From: an uncultured Eggerthella sp.
GTDB taxonomy: Bacteria; Actinomycetota; Coriobacteriia; Coriobacteriales; Eggerthellaceae
Assembly (NCBI GenBank): GCA_959607715.1
Contig: CAUHNN010000011.1
Coordinates: 5,539 to 69,538 of the forward strand
Length of the DNA: 64,000 bases
Direction: 5' to 3'
Part shown: in pieces, positions 17,852 through 26,448 of the stretch
Layout: every line of letters begins with the position of its first letter
How positions within the stretch are numbered: the stretch's first letter is position 1
The notes under the pieces: model-generated
The model's input: the letters and a program-made list of their open reading frames with translations, nothing else
Database searches by the model: none
What the model was told of the DNA's origin: nothing
Made by a program: the position numbers and the translations under genes

Positions 17852-17903
17852 CATATATTTTTGCGCACTTTAGAGAACCGCTTTCGTTGAAGAGGAAACG
17901 TAT

Positions 17904-20540
17904 ATGAAATACATGACAACCGCTGAAATTCGTGAGAAGTACCTTTCGTTCTTCGAGGAAAAGGGCTGCAAGCGCATGCCCTCGTCGTCTTTGATCCCCG
18001 ATGATCCCTCTCTGCTTCTGACGAGCGCGGGCATGGTCCAGTTCAAGCCCTACTTCCTTCACGTCAAGGAGCTTGATCCGGCCTACATCGGAACCACGAC
18101 GGTTCAGAAGTGCGTTCGCACCAACGACATCGACATCATCGGCACCACGGGCCGCCACTTGAGCTTCTTCGAGATGCTCGGCAACTTCAGCTTCGGCAAG
18201 TACTTCAAGAAGGAGATGTGCGCCTGGGCTTATGAGTTCTCCACCGAGGTGCTCGAGCTTCCTGCAGAGCGCCTCTACTTCACCGTCTTCGAAGACGACG
18301 ACGAGACGATCGAGATCTGGAAGGAGATCGGCGTTCCCGAGGATCACATCTCCCGTCTGGGCGAAGACGACAACTTCTGGCGTGCCGGCCCGACCGGCCC
18401 GTGCGGCCCGTGCTCTGAAATCTACTTCGATCAGGGTCCCGAGGTTGGTTGCGGTAGCCCCGACTGCAAGCCGGGGTGCGACTGCGATCGCTTCCTCGAG
18501 TTCTGGAACTGCGTCTTCACTCAGTTCGACGGCCAGGAGGACGGCACCCTTGCCCCGCTCAAGACGAAGAACATCGATACCGGCATGGGTCTCGAGCGCA
18601 TCGCCGCGATCATGCAGGGCGTCGACAACAACTACGACACCGACGTCCTGAGGGGTCTCGTCGCGGTGGGTGAAGGCCTCTCGGGCAAGGAATACAAGAA
18701 GGACGAGGCCACCGATCTCGCTCTGCGCATCATGGCCGACCACAGCCGCGCCGTGACGTTCATGATCGCCGACGGCATCTTGCCGGGCAACGAAGGCCGC
18801 GGCTACGTTCTGCGCCGCCTGCTTCGTCGCGCCGTCATGAAGGGGCACTCCATCGGCATCGAAGGGGCGTTCCTCGCTCACTTCATCGACAAGATCATCG
18901 AGCTGATGGGCCCGGTGTACCCCGAAATCGTCGAGAACGAGGGGCTTATCAAGCGCGTCGTCCTTTCCGAGGAGGAGCGCTTCGGTGCGACCCTGAAGCA
19001 GGGACAGGCGTATCTCGAGGATGCGCTTGCCGAACTTGCGGGCACCGTCCTTCCCGGCCATACCGCCTTCACCCTTCACGACACCTATGGGTTCCCTGTC
19101 GAGATTACCGAGGAGATCTGCGCCGAGCGCGGCATCACGGTCGATCGCGAGGAATTCGACGCATGCATGGAGCAGCAGCGTGAACGTGCCCGTGCGGCGA
19201 CCAAGTCCGATAACGAAGCCGCATGGAGCACCTACGGCAGCGTCTACGCCGATCTTCTGAAGGAAGTCGGTCATAGCGCATTCGTCGGCTACGAGGACCT
19301 CACGTCTTCCGCGCAGGTCAAGGCGCTCGTGAAAGACGGCGCTCGCGTCGATTCCTTGGCTGTGGGCGAGTCGGGCGAGGCCATCTTCGACGTCACCCCG
19401 TTCTACGCTGAAATGGGTGGCCAGGTCGGCGATGCCGGCACGATCGAAGGCGAGGGCCTTTCTGCCCAGGTCTCTGATACCCAGGCTCCTGAAAAGGGCA
19501 TCATCGTCCATTCCGTCACGGTTGAGCAGGGTGCGCTCTCGGTGGGCGACGACGTTACGCTTCATGTCGACGAGTCCCGTCGCGCGCGCATCGCCCGCAA
19601 CCACACCGCGACTCATCTGCTTCACGCATCCTTGCGCGCGGTCCTCGGCGACCATGTCAAGCAGGCGGGCAGCTACGTCGGTCCCGATCGCCTTCGTTTC
19701 GACTTCACTCACTTCGAGGGCGTTACCCCCGAGCAGCTTTCCGAAGTCGAGCGCGTCGCCAACGATGCCGTCATGAAGGGCATCGTGCTCAACGTCTTCG
19801 AAACTTCTCTTGACCAAGCGCGCGAGGCGGGCGTCACGGCGCTGTTCGGCGAGAAGTATGGCGATCGCGTGCGCGTCGTCGAGGCGGGCGACTTCTCGCA
19901 GGAGCTCTGCGGTGGCTGCCACGTTTCCAACACCTCTGAAATCGGCCTCATCAAGCTCGTTTCCGAAAGCAGCGTCGGCGCGAATCTTCGTCGAATCGAG
20001 GCCGTTACGTCCTTCGAGGCGTTGAACTACCTCGACGCCTTCGAGGCGCAGGTCAAGGATCTCTCCCGCGTTCTGCGCGTGCCTACCGCCGATGTGGTTT
20101 CCCGCGTCGAGGCCCTTCTGGCGCAGGTCAAGGAGCTTCAGGCGAAGGAAAAGGCTGCAGCGAGCGCTTCTGCCGCAGGCGACCTTCCCGCCGACCTCGG
20201 TGAATTCACCGTCGATGCGGGCTATCCGGTCTTCGTCTTCCGCAAGGACGGTCTCGATGCGGGCGGCATGCGCAACTTCTGGGACATCGTCCGTTCCCGC
20301 ATCGGCGAGGACGGCGCCTGCGTTTTGGCATCCGACAACGGCGGCACGCCCATCCTTCTTGCGGCCGGCGGCGACAACGCCGTGGCTGCGGGCTTCAACG
20401 CCGGTGCCGTCATCAAGCAGATCGCCCGCGAAATCAAGGGCGGCGGCGGCGGAAAGCCTTCGATGGCCCAGGCCGGCGGCAAGGACGTTTCCGGTCTCGA
20501 TGCGGCGCTTGCGGCTGCTCGCGAGCTTTTGACGAAGTAG
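17904..20540 (+). CDS. alaS: Alanyl-tRNA synthetase
   Basis: 878-residue class II synthetase charging tRNA-Ala. The catalytic core begins TAEIREKYLSFFEEKGCKRM, with LTSAGMVQFKPYF motif and RTNDIDIIGTTGRHLSFFEM. The editing domain carries the zinc ligands HTATH (about 567-571) and CGGCH (about 669-673). The C-Ala domain ends GGKPSMAQAGGKDVSGLDAA. All standard parts are intact and length is typical. ATG 17904 is spaced seven bases from GAAGAGG. It heads the alaS-ruvX-mltG cluster, an arrangement conserved in many Gram-positive bacteria. Confidence 0.98.
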   Translation: MKYMTTAEIREKYLSFFEEKGCKRMPSSSLIPDDPSLLLTSAGMVQFKPYFLHVKELDPAYIGTTTVQKCVRTNDIDIIGTTGRHLSFFEMLGNFSFGKYFKKEMCAWAYEFSTEVLELPAERLYFTVFEDDDETIEIWKEIGVPEDHISRLGEDDNFWRAGPTGPCGPCSEIYFDQGPEVGCGSPDCKPGCDCDRFLEFWNCVFTQFDGQEDGTLAPLKTKNIDTGMGLERIAAIMQGVDNNYDTDVLRGLVAVGEGLSGKEYKKDEATDLALRIMADHSRAVTFMIADGILPGNEGRGYVLRRLLRRAVMKGHSIGIEGAFLAHFIDKIIELMGPVYPEIVENEGLIKRVVLSEEERFGATLKQGQAYLEDALAELAGTVLPGHTAFTLHDTYGFPVEITEEICAERGITVDREEFDACMEQQRERARAATKSDNEAAWSTYGSVYADLLKEVGHSAFVGYEDLTSSAQVKALVKDGARVDSLAVGESGEAIFDVTPFYAEMGGQVGDAGTIEGEGLSAQVSDTQAPEKGIIVHSVTVEQGALSVGDDVTLHVDESRRARIARNHTATHLLHASLRAVLGDHVKQAGSYVGPDRLRFDFTHFEGVTPEQLSEVERVANDAVMKGIVLNVFETSLDQAREAGVTALFGEKYGDRVRVVEAGDFSQELCGGCHVSNTSEIGLIKLVSESSVGANLRRIEAVTSFEALNYLDAFEAQVKDLSRVLRVPTADVVSRVEALLAQVKELQAKEKAAASASAAGDLPADLGEFTVDAGYPVFVFRKDGLDAGGMRNFWDIVRSRIGEDGACVLASDNGGTPILLAAGGDNAVAAGFNAGAVIKQIAREIKGGGGGKPSMAQAGGKDVSGLDAALAAARELLTK

Positions 20541-20555
20541 CGAAGGGCTTTTCGC

Positions 20556-20966
20556 ATGCGCATCATGGCACTCGATATCGGTGAAGTCCGTTGCGGCATC
20601 GCCATCAGCGACCCCCGCGAGTCTATAGCGACGCCTGTTTGCGTCCTTCCCACAGCGGAAGTCCGTTCCCAGGCTGCGTCGTTTCGACGCGTGCTGGAAG
20701 ATTGGGAGCCCGAGCTCATCGTTTCGGGGCTTCCTCTTTCCATGGATGGCAAGCGTGGTAAGCAGGCGGATACGATCCGCGCGATCGCGCAGGAGATTTC
20801 CGCTCGAACCGGTTTACCGCTCGAGTTCTCCGACGAGCGTTTGAGCTCGTCGGAGGCCAAGCGCGCCATGCGCGCCCAGGGCATGTCGGAGCGGGAGATG
20901 CGCGGTAAGGTCGACATGATCGCCGCGTCCCTGTTCTTGCAGTCGTGGCTCGACGCCCGTAAGTAA
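20556..20966 (+). CDS. ruvX: Holliday junction resolvase-like / pre-16S rRNA nuclease YqgF
   Basis: 136-residue RNase H-fold protein (YqgF/RuvX) implicated in 5' maturation of 16S rRNA. The first strand ALDIGEVRCGIAISDPRES carries the catalytic Asp; VSGLPLSMDGKRGKQA, and the last FSDERLSSSEAKRAM and GKVDMIAASLFLQSWLD contain the remaining acidic residues. Standard length. Lies 15 bases after alaS, same strand. Confidence 0.95.
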   Translation: MRIMALDIGEVRCGIAISDPRESIATPVCVLPTAEVRSQAASFRRVLEDWEPELIVSGLPLSMDGKRGKQADTIRAIAQEISARTGLPLEFSDERLSSSEAKRAMRAQGMSEREMRGKVDMIAASLFLQSWLDARK

Positions 20967-20987
20967 CCTATCGGAAAGGTTGATGGG

Positions 20988-22142
20988 ATGAATCCTCGCA
21001 AGGTCACGTATTCGCGCCGTTCCACCCACGCCGCCCGCGCGGCCCATGCACGGGGAGAGCGCGAATTCAAGACATACGACACCTCCGCCATCCGACCCAA
21101 GCGCTCGCGTAAGCCCTTCATCATCGCGGGCGCCGTTGCCGCCTTCGTCGTCGTGGTCGCGATCGTCCTCTTCGCCCTGAAGGGCTGCTCTTCGCCGGCC
21201 AACGAGAATATGGTCGCCGACGGCCAAGAGGTGACCGTTGAGATCGTCGAAGGCTCAACGGTGCCTGACATCGCGCAAACGCTTTTCGATGCGGGATTGG
21301 TGTATCGTACGAGCGATTTCGTCTCCGCCGTCAAGGCGCGCGGGGCCGATTCCCAGCTTCAGACCGGCGTGTATCAGCTGCAGGGCGGCATGAGCGACGA
21401 CGATCTCATCGACGCCCTCGTCTCAGGTCCTTCGTCGACTCTGGCCGTCACGGAGGGCATGAAGCTCGACGACATCGCCGCTGCCGTCGAGAAAGCCTAC
21501 GGCGGCAGCATCTCGGCATCCGAATTCAAGAAGGCGGCCTCCGATGCCTCGGTCTATGCGGATTCGTACAGCTTCCTCGAGGAAGTCGACGACGCCTCGC
21601 TCGAGGGCTTCCTCTTCCCGAAGACCTACGATCTGCTCGTTTCCCCGAAAGCCTCCGACGTCGTTCGCCAGATGCTCGACCAATACGCCCAGGAAACTTC
21701 CTCTCTCGACTACTCCTACGCCAAGAAGCAGGGTCTTTCCCCTTATGAAGTCCTGATCCTGGCTTCCATCGTCGAGAAAGAGGGAACGGCCGATACCTAC
21801 AGCAAGGTCGCGGCGGTCTTCTACAACCGTCTTTCCAACCAGGGCGATCCTTCCTACGGCACCCTCGGCAGCGATGCGACGACCGCCTACGAGGTGGGGG
21901 ACAACCTCGATTCCTACGATTGGACGACCAAGAGCCCCTACAACACGCGCGTGACCAAGGGTCTGCCGCCGACGCCGATCTGCAGCCCGAGCCTTGCCAC
22001 GATCCAAGCCGTCTGCTCCCCTGAGCAGAATTTCTCCGATTACTACTTCTTCTCCTTCTGGCCCAATGACCAGGGCGGCGTCGACTACTTCTTCGACAAG
22101 ACCTACGACGACCACCAGAAGACCATCGCCGAGCATTCGTAG
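20988..22142 (+). CDS. mltG: Endolytic murein transglycosylase MltG
   Basis: 384 residues. A basic cytoplasmic N-terminus (about 45 residues) precedes one transmembrane helix (PFIIAGAVAAFVVVVAIVLF). A LysM-like region follows, and then the YceG/MltG catalytic domain: LASIVEKEGTADTYSKVAAV contains the catalytic Glu, with FYNRLSNQ, SPYNTRVTKGLPPTPICSPS and the terminal YFFDKTYDDH. The protein cleaves nascent peptidoglycan strands at the outer face of the membrane. The ATG at 20988 lies behind GGAAAGG. Confidence 0.95.
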   Translation: MNPRKVTYSRRSTHAARAAHARGEREFKTYDTSAIRPKRSRKPFIIAGAVAAFVVVVAIVLFALKGCSSPANENMVADGQEVTVEIVEGSTVPDIAQTLFDAGLVYRTSDFVSAVKARGADSQLQTGVYQLQGGMSDDDLIDALVSGPSSTLAVTEGMKLDDIAAAVEKAYGGSISASEFKKAASDASVYADSYSFLEEVDDASLEGFLFPKTYDLLVSPKASDVVRQMLDQYAQETSSLDYSYAKKQGLSPYEVLILASIVEKEGTADTYSKVAAVFYNRLSNQGDPSYGTLGSDATTAYEVGDNLDSYDWTTKSPYNTRVTKGLPPTPICSPSLATIQAVCSPEQNFSDYYFFSFWPNDQGGVDYFFDKTYDDHQKTIAEHS

Positions 22143-22164
22143 GTGTCGCACCCCGAGGTGAGCC

Positions 22165-22689
22165 ATGTCGCTTTTACAGCCTGATCGTTATTTTTCGCGG
22201 GTGAGCGCTATCAGCGCGAACTTCGATGTTAGCCGTAAGGGTTACCGTTTCGTCTTCCTCGACGTCGACAACACGGTGAAGCGGCGCGATACCCATGATG
22301 TCCCTCCCGATGTTCACTCGTGGATCGCGGATCTCAAGGAACGGGGGATAGGCGTTTGCCTCGTTTCGAACAATTGGCATAAAGGTGTCCATGAAACCGC
22401 CCGTGATCTCGACGTTCCCATAGCCGCGAAGGCGCTCAAGCCCCTTCCGATAGGTTTTCTGCGCGCTTGTCGTGAGCTCGGTGCTAAGCCGCACGAGGTT
22501 TTGATGATCGGCGACCAGATCGGCACCGACATCCTTGGCGCCCACCTCCTTGGCATGGGGGCGTATCTGGTGTGCCCGCTTTGCGAAGTGGACATCCTCT
22601 CCTCGCGCATCGCCCATTCATTCGAGCGCCTGTTCATTTCCGATCTCGAGCCTGAAGGGGTGGAAGCATGCGACGCCTCACGTTCATAG
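22165..22689 (+). CDS. YqeG-family HAD IIIA phosphatase
   Basis: 174-residue HAD superfamily protein of the YqeG/GEP4 type. Motif I is FLDVDNTVKRRD (nucleophile Asp), motif II LVSNNWHKG and motif IV IGDQIGTDILGAHLLGM. Close relatives dephosphorylate phosphatidylglycerophosphate or are of unknown role in Firmicutes, where yqeG precedes yqeH and aroE. Here it overlaps the AroE-like gene by 22 bases, which keeps that association. Confidence 0.85.
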   Translation: MSLLQPDRYFSRVSAISANFDVSRKGYRFVFLDVDNTVKRRDTHDVPPDVHSWIADLKERGIGVCLVSNNWHKGVHETARDLDVPIAAKALKPLPIGFLRACRELGAKPHEVLMIGDQIGTDILGAHLLGMGAYLVCPLCEVDILSSRIAHSFERLFISDLEPEGVEACDASRS

Positions 22690-23498
22690 CGACTCCTTCC
22701 TCTCGATCCGCGGCGCAGACGTTTCGCCGCGCTTTCATGGACAAGACGGCGACATGGAGCGTGTCGATAGGGGAATGCTCGACCGTAGCCGAAGCGCAGC
22801 GTGCTTGCTCGGATGCCGATCACGCCTACGTCGTGGCGGCGCCGTTTCGTTCCATCTTGGCCGGTGAAGCAGCCATGCTCGGCTCCTCGGTTCGCTTGAC
22901 GCAGGGCGCCGACATCATGTTCCGCGGCGCCTCCCAGCGTCTCTGCGTCTCGCAGGTGGCGCGCGCGGCCATCGATGCGATGGAGCAGATCTATCTGCCT
23001 GTCTTCGGGGCGCATGTCGTTGTGCTCGGGTCCGGCTCAGCCGCGCTCGATTTCGCCTACGAGTTTTCGCGCGCTGGGGTCGACGAGGTCGTCATCCTCG
23101 ACGACGACAAGGAGCGCGCCCGCAGCAACGTCGAGGCGTTTCTCGACGCCTACGATCGCGACAAGACGCGCATCATCGACACCGAGGCCTCGCGCGAAGG
23201 GCACCTTTCGGCGCTTCGCGCTTACGAGCACACCTCGTATCTTTTCGGCTCGTATTCCTCGCGTTCGCGCATCACCTCTGCCGATGTGGTCATCGACGCT
23301 TCGTTCGGCCGCGCCCCGTCCTTCGCTGCCGACGTCTTTCGCGAAGCTCAGATCGTGTGCGACCCCTGGGGCGTGTCGGAGTCGTTTCAATGCGCCGAAG
23401 AAGTCGGTTTCGACGTGCTTTCGAGCGAGGAGGTTATGAGGTGCTGGGGTGCGCAAGCCGCTGATCTGCTCACTGATCTCGTTCGTGCTGATTTGTAA
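22668..23498 (+). CDS. Diverged shikimate dehydrogenase-like protein
   Basis: 276 residues with the two-domain layout of AroE. The Rossmann motif VVLGSGSAALDFAYEFSRAG (about 110-130) is clear, and the C-terminal CWGAQAADLL replaces the usual region that closes the active site. The substrate domain is strongly diverged: the NVTxPxK motif that supplies the catalytic Lys reads YVVAAPFRS, with Arg in place of Lys, and no clear Asn-Asp pair is visible. Position between yqeG and aroC argues for descent from aroE, but activity on shikimate is doubtful. ATG 22668 lies inside the end of yqeG. Confidence 0.6.
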   Translation: MRRLTFIATPSSRSAAQTFRRAFMDKTATWSVSIGECSTVAEAQRACSDADHAYVVAAPFRSILAGEAAMLGSSVRLTQGADIMFRGASQRLCVSQVARAAIDAMEQIYLPVFGAHVVVLGSGSAALDFAYEFSRAGVDEVVILDDDKERARSNVEAFLDAYDRDKTRIIDTEASREGHLSALRAYEHTSYLFGSYSSRSRITSADVVIDASFGRAPSFAADVFREAQIVCDPWGVSESFQCAEEVGFDVLSSEEVMRCWGAQAADLLTDLVRADL

Positions 23499-23547
23499 CA
23501 TGATCGGCTTCATTTGATAGAATCTTTGCATCTTTTATTCGTCAAAT
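23495..23547 (+). promoter_or_regulatory. Candidate aroC promoter with overlapping inverted repeat
   Basis: GTAACA (23495-23500), 17 bases, TAGAAT (23518-23523), 40 bases before aroC. An imperfect inverted repeat, ATTTGA-TA-GAAT (23512-23523) and ATTC-G-TCAAAT (23537-23547), covers the -10 box and start site, as an operator would. Confidence 0.4.
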
Positions 23548-23563
23548 GAGGGTTTAGGGAATC

Positions 23564-24736
23564 ATGGATTACATAACAGCAGGTGAAAGCCACGGTCCGG
23601 TACTGACGACCATCGTGTCGGGGGTGCCTGCTGGCTTGACAATTTCCGAGAAGAGCATCAACTCCGATCTGGCTCGCCGCCAAAGCGGCTACGGTCGCGG
23701 TGGACGTCAGGCGATCGAGAAGGACACGGTTCAGATCACCTCGGGCGTTCGCTTCGGGGTCACCATGGGTTCCCCCATCACCCTTTCCGTTCCCAATCGC
23801 GACTGGAAGAACTGGCAGGGTCGCATGGACGTCTTCGGGGAGGCGCCGGCCGATCTCGTTCGTGAAGTCACGCCTCGTCCCGGCCACGCTGATCTGCTTG
23901 GCGTCCTCAAGAACGATCAGGACGACTGTCGCAACATCCTCGAGCGCTCGAGCGCCCGTGAAACCACGATGCGCGTGGCCGCAGCGGGGATCGCCCGCGA
24001 ATTTTTGGCTGAGCTTGGCGTCGAGATCCATTCCTATGTCGTTTCCATCGGCGATGTTTCCATGGAAGAAGACGATCCCATGGCCCTTGCCGGAACCTAT
24101 CGCCCGCTCGATATCGAGATGAGCGAGGTTCGCTGCCCCGATGAAGCCGCCTCCGAGGCGATGATGGACGCCATCGACCGCGCGAAAGAGGCGGGGGATA
24201 CCCTTGGTGGCACTTTCCGAGTCGTCGTCACCGGTCTTCTGCCTACTCTTGGCGGATACGAAACGCCGACGGATCGCCTTACGTCGAAGCTCGGCGGCGC
24301 CCTGTTCTCCATTCCTGCCATCAAAGGGGTCGAGTTCGGTCTGGGTTTCGAGGCGACGCGTCGTCCCGGCAGCCGCGTTCACGACGAGATCCTTCTCGAC
24401 GAAAAGCGCGGCTTCGTTCGCGCATCCAACAACGCCGGCGGGCTCGAAGGCGGCATGACCACGGGCATGCCGCTGGTGGTTACCGTCGGCATGAAGCCCA
24501 TCGCGACGCTTACCACGCCGCTCGAGACGGTCAACCTCGATACCCTCGAAGTGGCCAAGGCGTCGAAGGAACGAAGCGATACGTGCGCCGTTCCCGCCGC
24601 CGCGGTGGTCGCTGAATCGGAAGTCGCCCTCGTCATCGCCGACGCGTACCTGCGCAAATTCGGATCCGACAACATGACCGATATCAAACAGAACATCGCT
24701 TCGTTCAAGGAGCGCATCAAGACCATGTCGCGCTAA
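23564..24736 (+). CDS. aroC: Chorismate synthase
   Basis: 390 residues; converts EPSP to chorismate using reduced FMN, the last step of the shikimate pathway. Signature blocks are AGESHGPVLTTIVSGVPAGL at the start, SGYGRGGRQAIEKD (about 44-57, phosphate and FMN binding), FGVTMGSPI, RPGHADLLGVLKN and the C-terminal GMKPIATL...DTCAVPAAAVV. Normal length. First gene of aroC-aroK-aroB. Confidence 0.98.
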   Translation: MDYITAGESHGPVLTTIVSGVPAGLTISEKSINSDLARRQSGYGRGGRQAIEKDTVQITSGVRFGVTMGSPITLSVPNRDWKNWQGRMDVFGEAPADLVREVTPRPGHADLLGVLKNDQDDCRNILERSSARETTMRVAAAGIAREFLAELGVEIHSYVVSIGDVSMEEDDPMALAGTYRPLDIEMSEVRCPDEAASEAMMDAIDRAKEAGDTLGGTFRVVVTGLLPTLGGYETPTDRLTSKLGGALFSIPAIKGVEFGLGFEATRRPGSRVHDEILLDEKRGFVRASNNAGGLEGGMTTGMPLVVTVGMKPIATLTTPLETVNLDTLEVAKASKERSDTCAVPAAAVVAESEVALVIADAYLRKFGSDNMTDIKQNIASFKERIKTMSR

Positions 24737-24764
24737 GCGATTCGAAAGGAAGGGAATCCCATTC

Positions 24765-25328
24765 ATGTCCGGCTCTCAACGTCCCCAAAGCATCTACACC
24801 TTGACCAAGCCCGTATTCTTCATCGGTTTCATGGGGGCCGGTAAAACGTGCGTTTCCCAGCAGATCGCCGTCACCTGCGGCGTCGCATCCATCGACGCAG
24901 ACGAATACCTCGAGCTTCGCGAGGACCGCATCATCGCCGATATCTTCGCCGAAGACGGCGAAGAGGCGTTCCGCGACATCGAGACCGACGTCCTGCGCGA
25001 CCTTGCCCGTCGCTCTCCTCGTCTCATCGGTTGCGGTGGCGGCGTCGTCACGAAGCGCCCTGAAAACGCGGACATCATGCGCGAGTCCGGCTTCGTCGTC
25101 TACCTGCAGGTTACGGCCGATGGTGCCGCCGAGCGCATCCCGAACACCGAATCGCGCCCGATGTTCAAGAACATCGAGACGGCGCGCAAGACGATCGTCG
25201 AGCGCATGCCTCAGTACGAAGCCGCCGCCGACGTTTCCGTCGACACCGAGGGCCGCACCATCCGCGAGGTGGCCGATGAGGTGGTCGAGCGCCTGCTCGA
25301 AGCGGGCGCTCTCGTGAAGAACGACTAG
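24765..25328 (+). CDS. aroK: Shikimate kinase
   Basis: 187-residue P-loop kinase phosphorylating shikimate at O3. Walker A FIGFMGAGKTCVSQQ, shikimate-binding Asp in SIDADEYLE, Arg in FRDIETDVLR, the GCGGGVV loop that contacts shikimate, and the lid Arg in NTESRPMF are all present. ATG 24765 sits behind GAAAGGAAGGG. Six bases separate it from aroB. Confidence 0.95.
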   Translation: MSGSQRPQSIYTLTKPVFFIGFMGAGKTCVSQQIAVTCGVASIDADEYLELREDRIIADIFAEDGEEAFRDIETDVLRDLARRSPRLIGCGGGVVTKRPENADIMRESGFVVYLQVTADGAAERIPNTESRPMFKNIETARKTIVERMPQYEAAADVSVDTEGRTIREVADEVVERLLEAGALVKND

Positions 25329-25334
25329 GGGCGG

Positions 25335-26444
25335 ATGCTCGTGACGCGCATCATCGTCGATATCCCCGACACCCCCTCCTACGACGTCAGGGTGGCGCCT
25401 GGCGCCTTGCATGACCTCGGGCCCTCGCTTCGCCGCATAGACCGCAATCCTCGTGCGCTCATCGTGACGGATGACTTGGTTGCCCCTCTCTATCTCGCCG
25501 ACGTCAAGGAATCGCTTGAGCAGGCGTCGTATCGCACTTCGACCATCACGGTCCCCGCGGGCGAGACGGCCAAGTCTCTTTCTTGCGCGGGGGAGATGTG
25601 GGACGCGATGGCGCAGTGCGGCCTCGATCGCGATTCGATCGTCGTGGCCCTTGGCGGCGGTGTGGTGGGCGATCTTGCCGGCTTCACCGCCTCTACCTTC
25701 ATGCGCGGGCTCCGGGTCGTTCAGGTCCCTACCACGCTGCTTTCCATGGTCGATTCGTCGGTCGGCGGGAAGACGGCCATCAATCTCGAGGCGGGGAAGA
25801 ACCTCGTGGGAACGTTTTGGCAGCCCATCTTCGTGTGCGCCGATACCGATACGCTGAAGACCCTTCCCGAGCGTGAATGGGCCTGTGGATGCGGGGAGAT
25901 AGCCAAGTCGGCCGTCATCGATTCCCCTGCGTTTTACTCCTGGCTCATCGAGCACGTCGATGACATGGCGGCGCGCGTGCCTAAGGTCGTCGAGGAGGCC
26001 GTGTGCCGATGCGTCGCCTTCAAGGCGGGCGTCGTCGCCCGCGACCAGGAGGAAACGAAGGGCGTGCGGGAGTGCCTCAACTACGGTCACACGCTCGCCC
26101 ACGCCATCGAGGCCGAGGCGGGCTACGGCGTCTACTCGCATGGCCATGCCGTCGCCCAGGGCATGCGCTTCGCGGCGCGGTTGTCCGTCGCGTTGGGCTA
26201 TGCCGATCTCGCTTTCGCCGTTGAGCAGGATGCGCTTCTCGACGCGCTCGGCCTTTCCGAGCTTCGCTTCGCCGCTGACCCCGAGGCTCTTCTTGCCCAC
26301 ATGAAGGGCGACAAGAAGGTGCGATCGGGCAAGCTGCGTTTCGTGCTTCCCGAGGGACCCGGCGCATGGCGCGTTCAGGTGCTCGACGACGATTTCCTGC
26401 TCGAGTACCTTGCCGCTTGGCAGCGTAGCGTGAAGGAAGGCTAG
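25335..26444 (+). CDS. aroB: 3-dehydroquinate synthase
   Basis: 369 residues; NAD- and metal-dependent cyclisation of DAHP to 3-dehydroquinate. The diagnostic GGGVVGDLAGFTASTFMRG (about 113-132), QVPTTLLSMVDSSVGGKTA and GKNLVGTFWQP are intact, and the metal ligands appear as Glu in the GCGEIAKSAVI region and His in YGHTLAHAIE and SHGHAVAQGM. Possible start ATG 25335 immediately after aroK; an alternative GTG two codons later exists. Confidence 0.97.
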   Translation: MLVTRIIVDIPDTPSYDVRVAPGALHDLGPSLRRIDRNPRALIVTDDLVAPLYLADVKESLEQASYRTSTITVPAGETAKSLSCAGEMWDAMAQCGLDRDSIVVALGGGVVGDLAGFTASTFMRGLRVVQVPTTLLSMVDSSVGGKTAINLEAGKNLVGTFWQPIFVCADTDTLKTLPEREWACGCGEIAKSAVIDSPAFYSWLIEHVDDMAARVPKVVEEAVCRCVAFKAGVVARDQEETKGVRECLNYGHTLAHAIEAEAGYGVYSHGHAVAQGMRFAARLSVALGYADLAFAVEQDALLDALGLSELRFAADPEALLAHMKGDKKVRSGKLRFVLPEGPGAWRVQVLDDDFLLEYLAAWQRSVKEG

Positions 26445-26448
26445 GACC

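Noticed and set aside
17852..17903. T-box or alanine leader before alaS
   Set aside because: The leader is only about 50 bases and lacks the T-box GGTGGNACCGCG core.
17769..19922. 717-codon open frame on the minus strand across alaS
   Set aside because: Antisense to the full alaS gene; high-GC third-position bias produces such shadows. No binding site, no motif.
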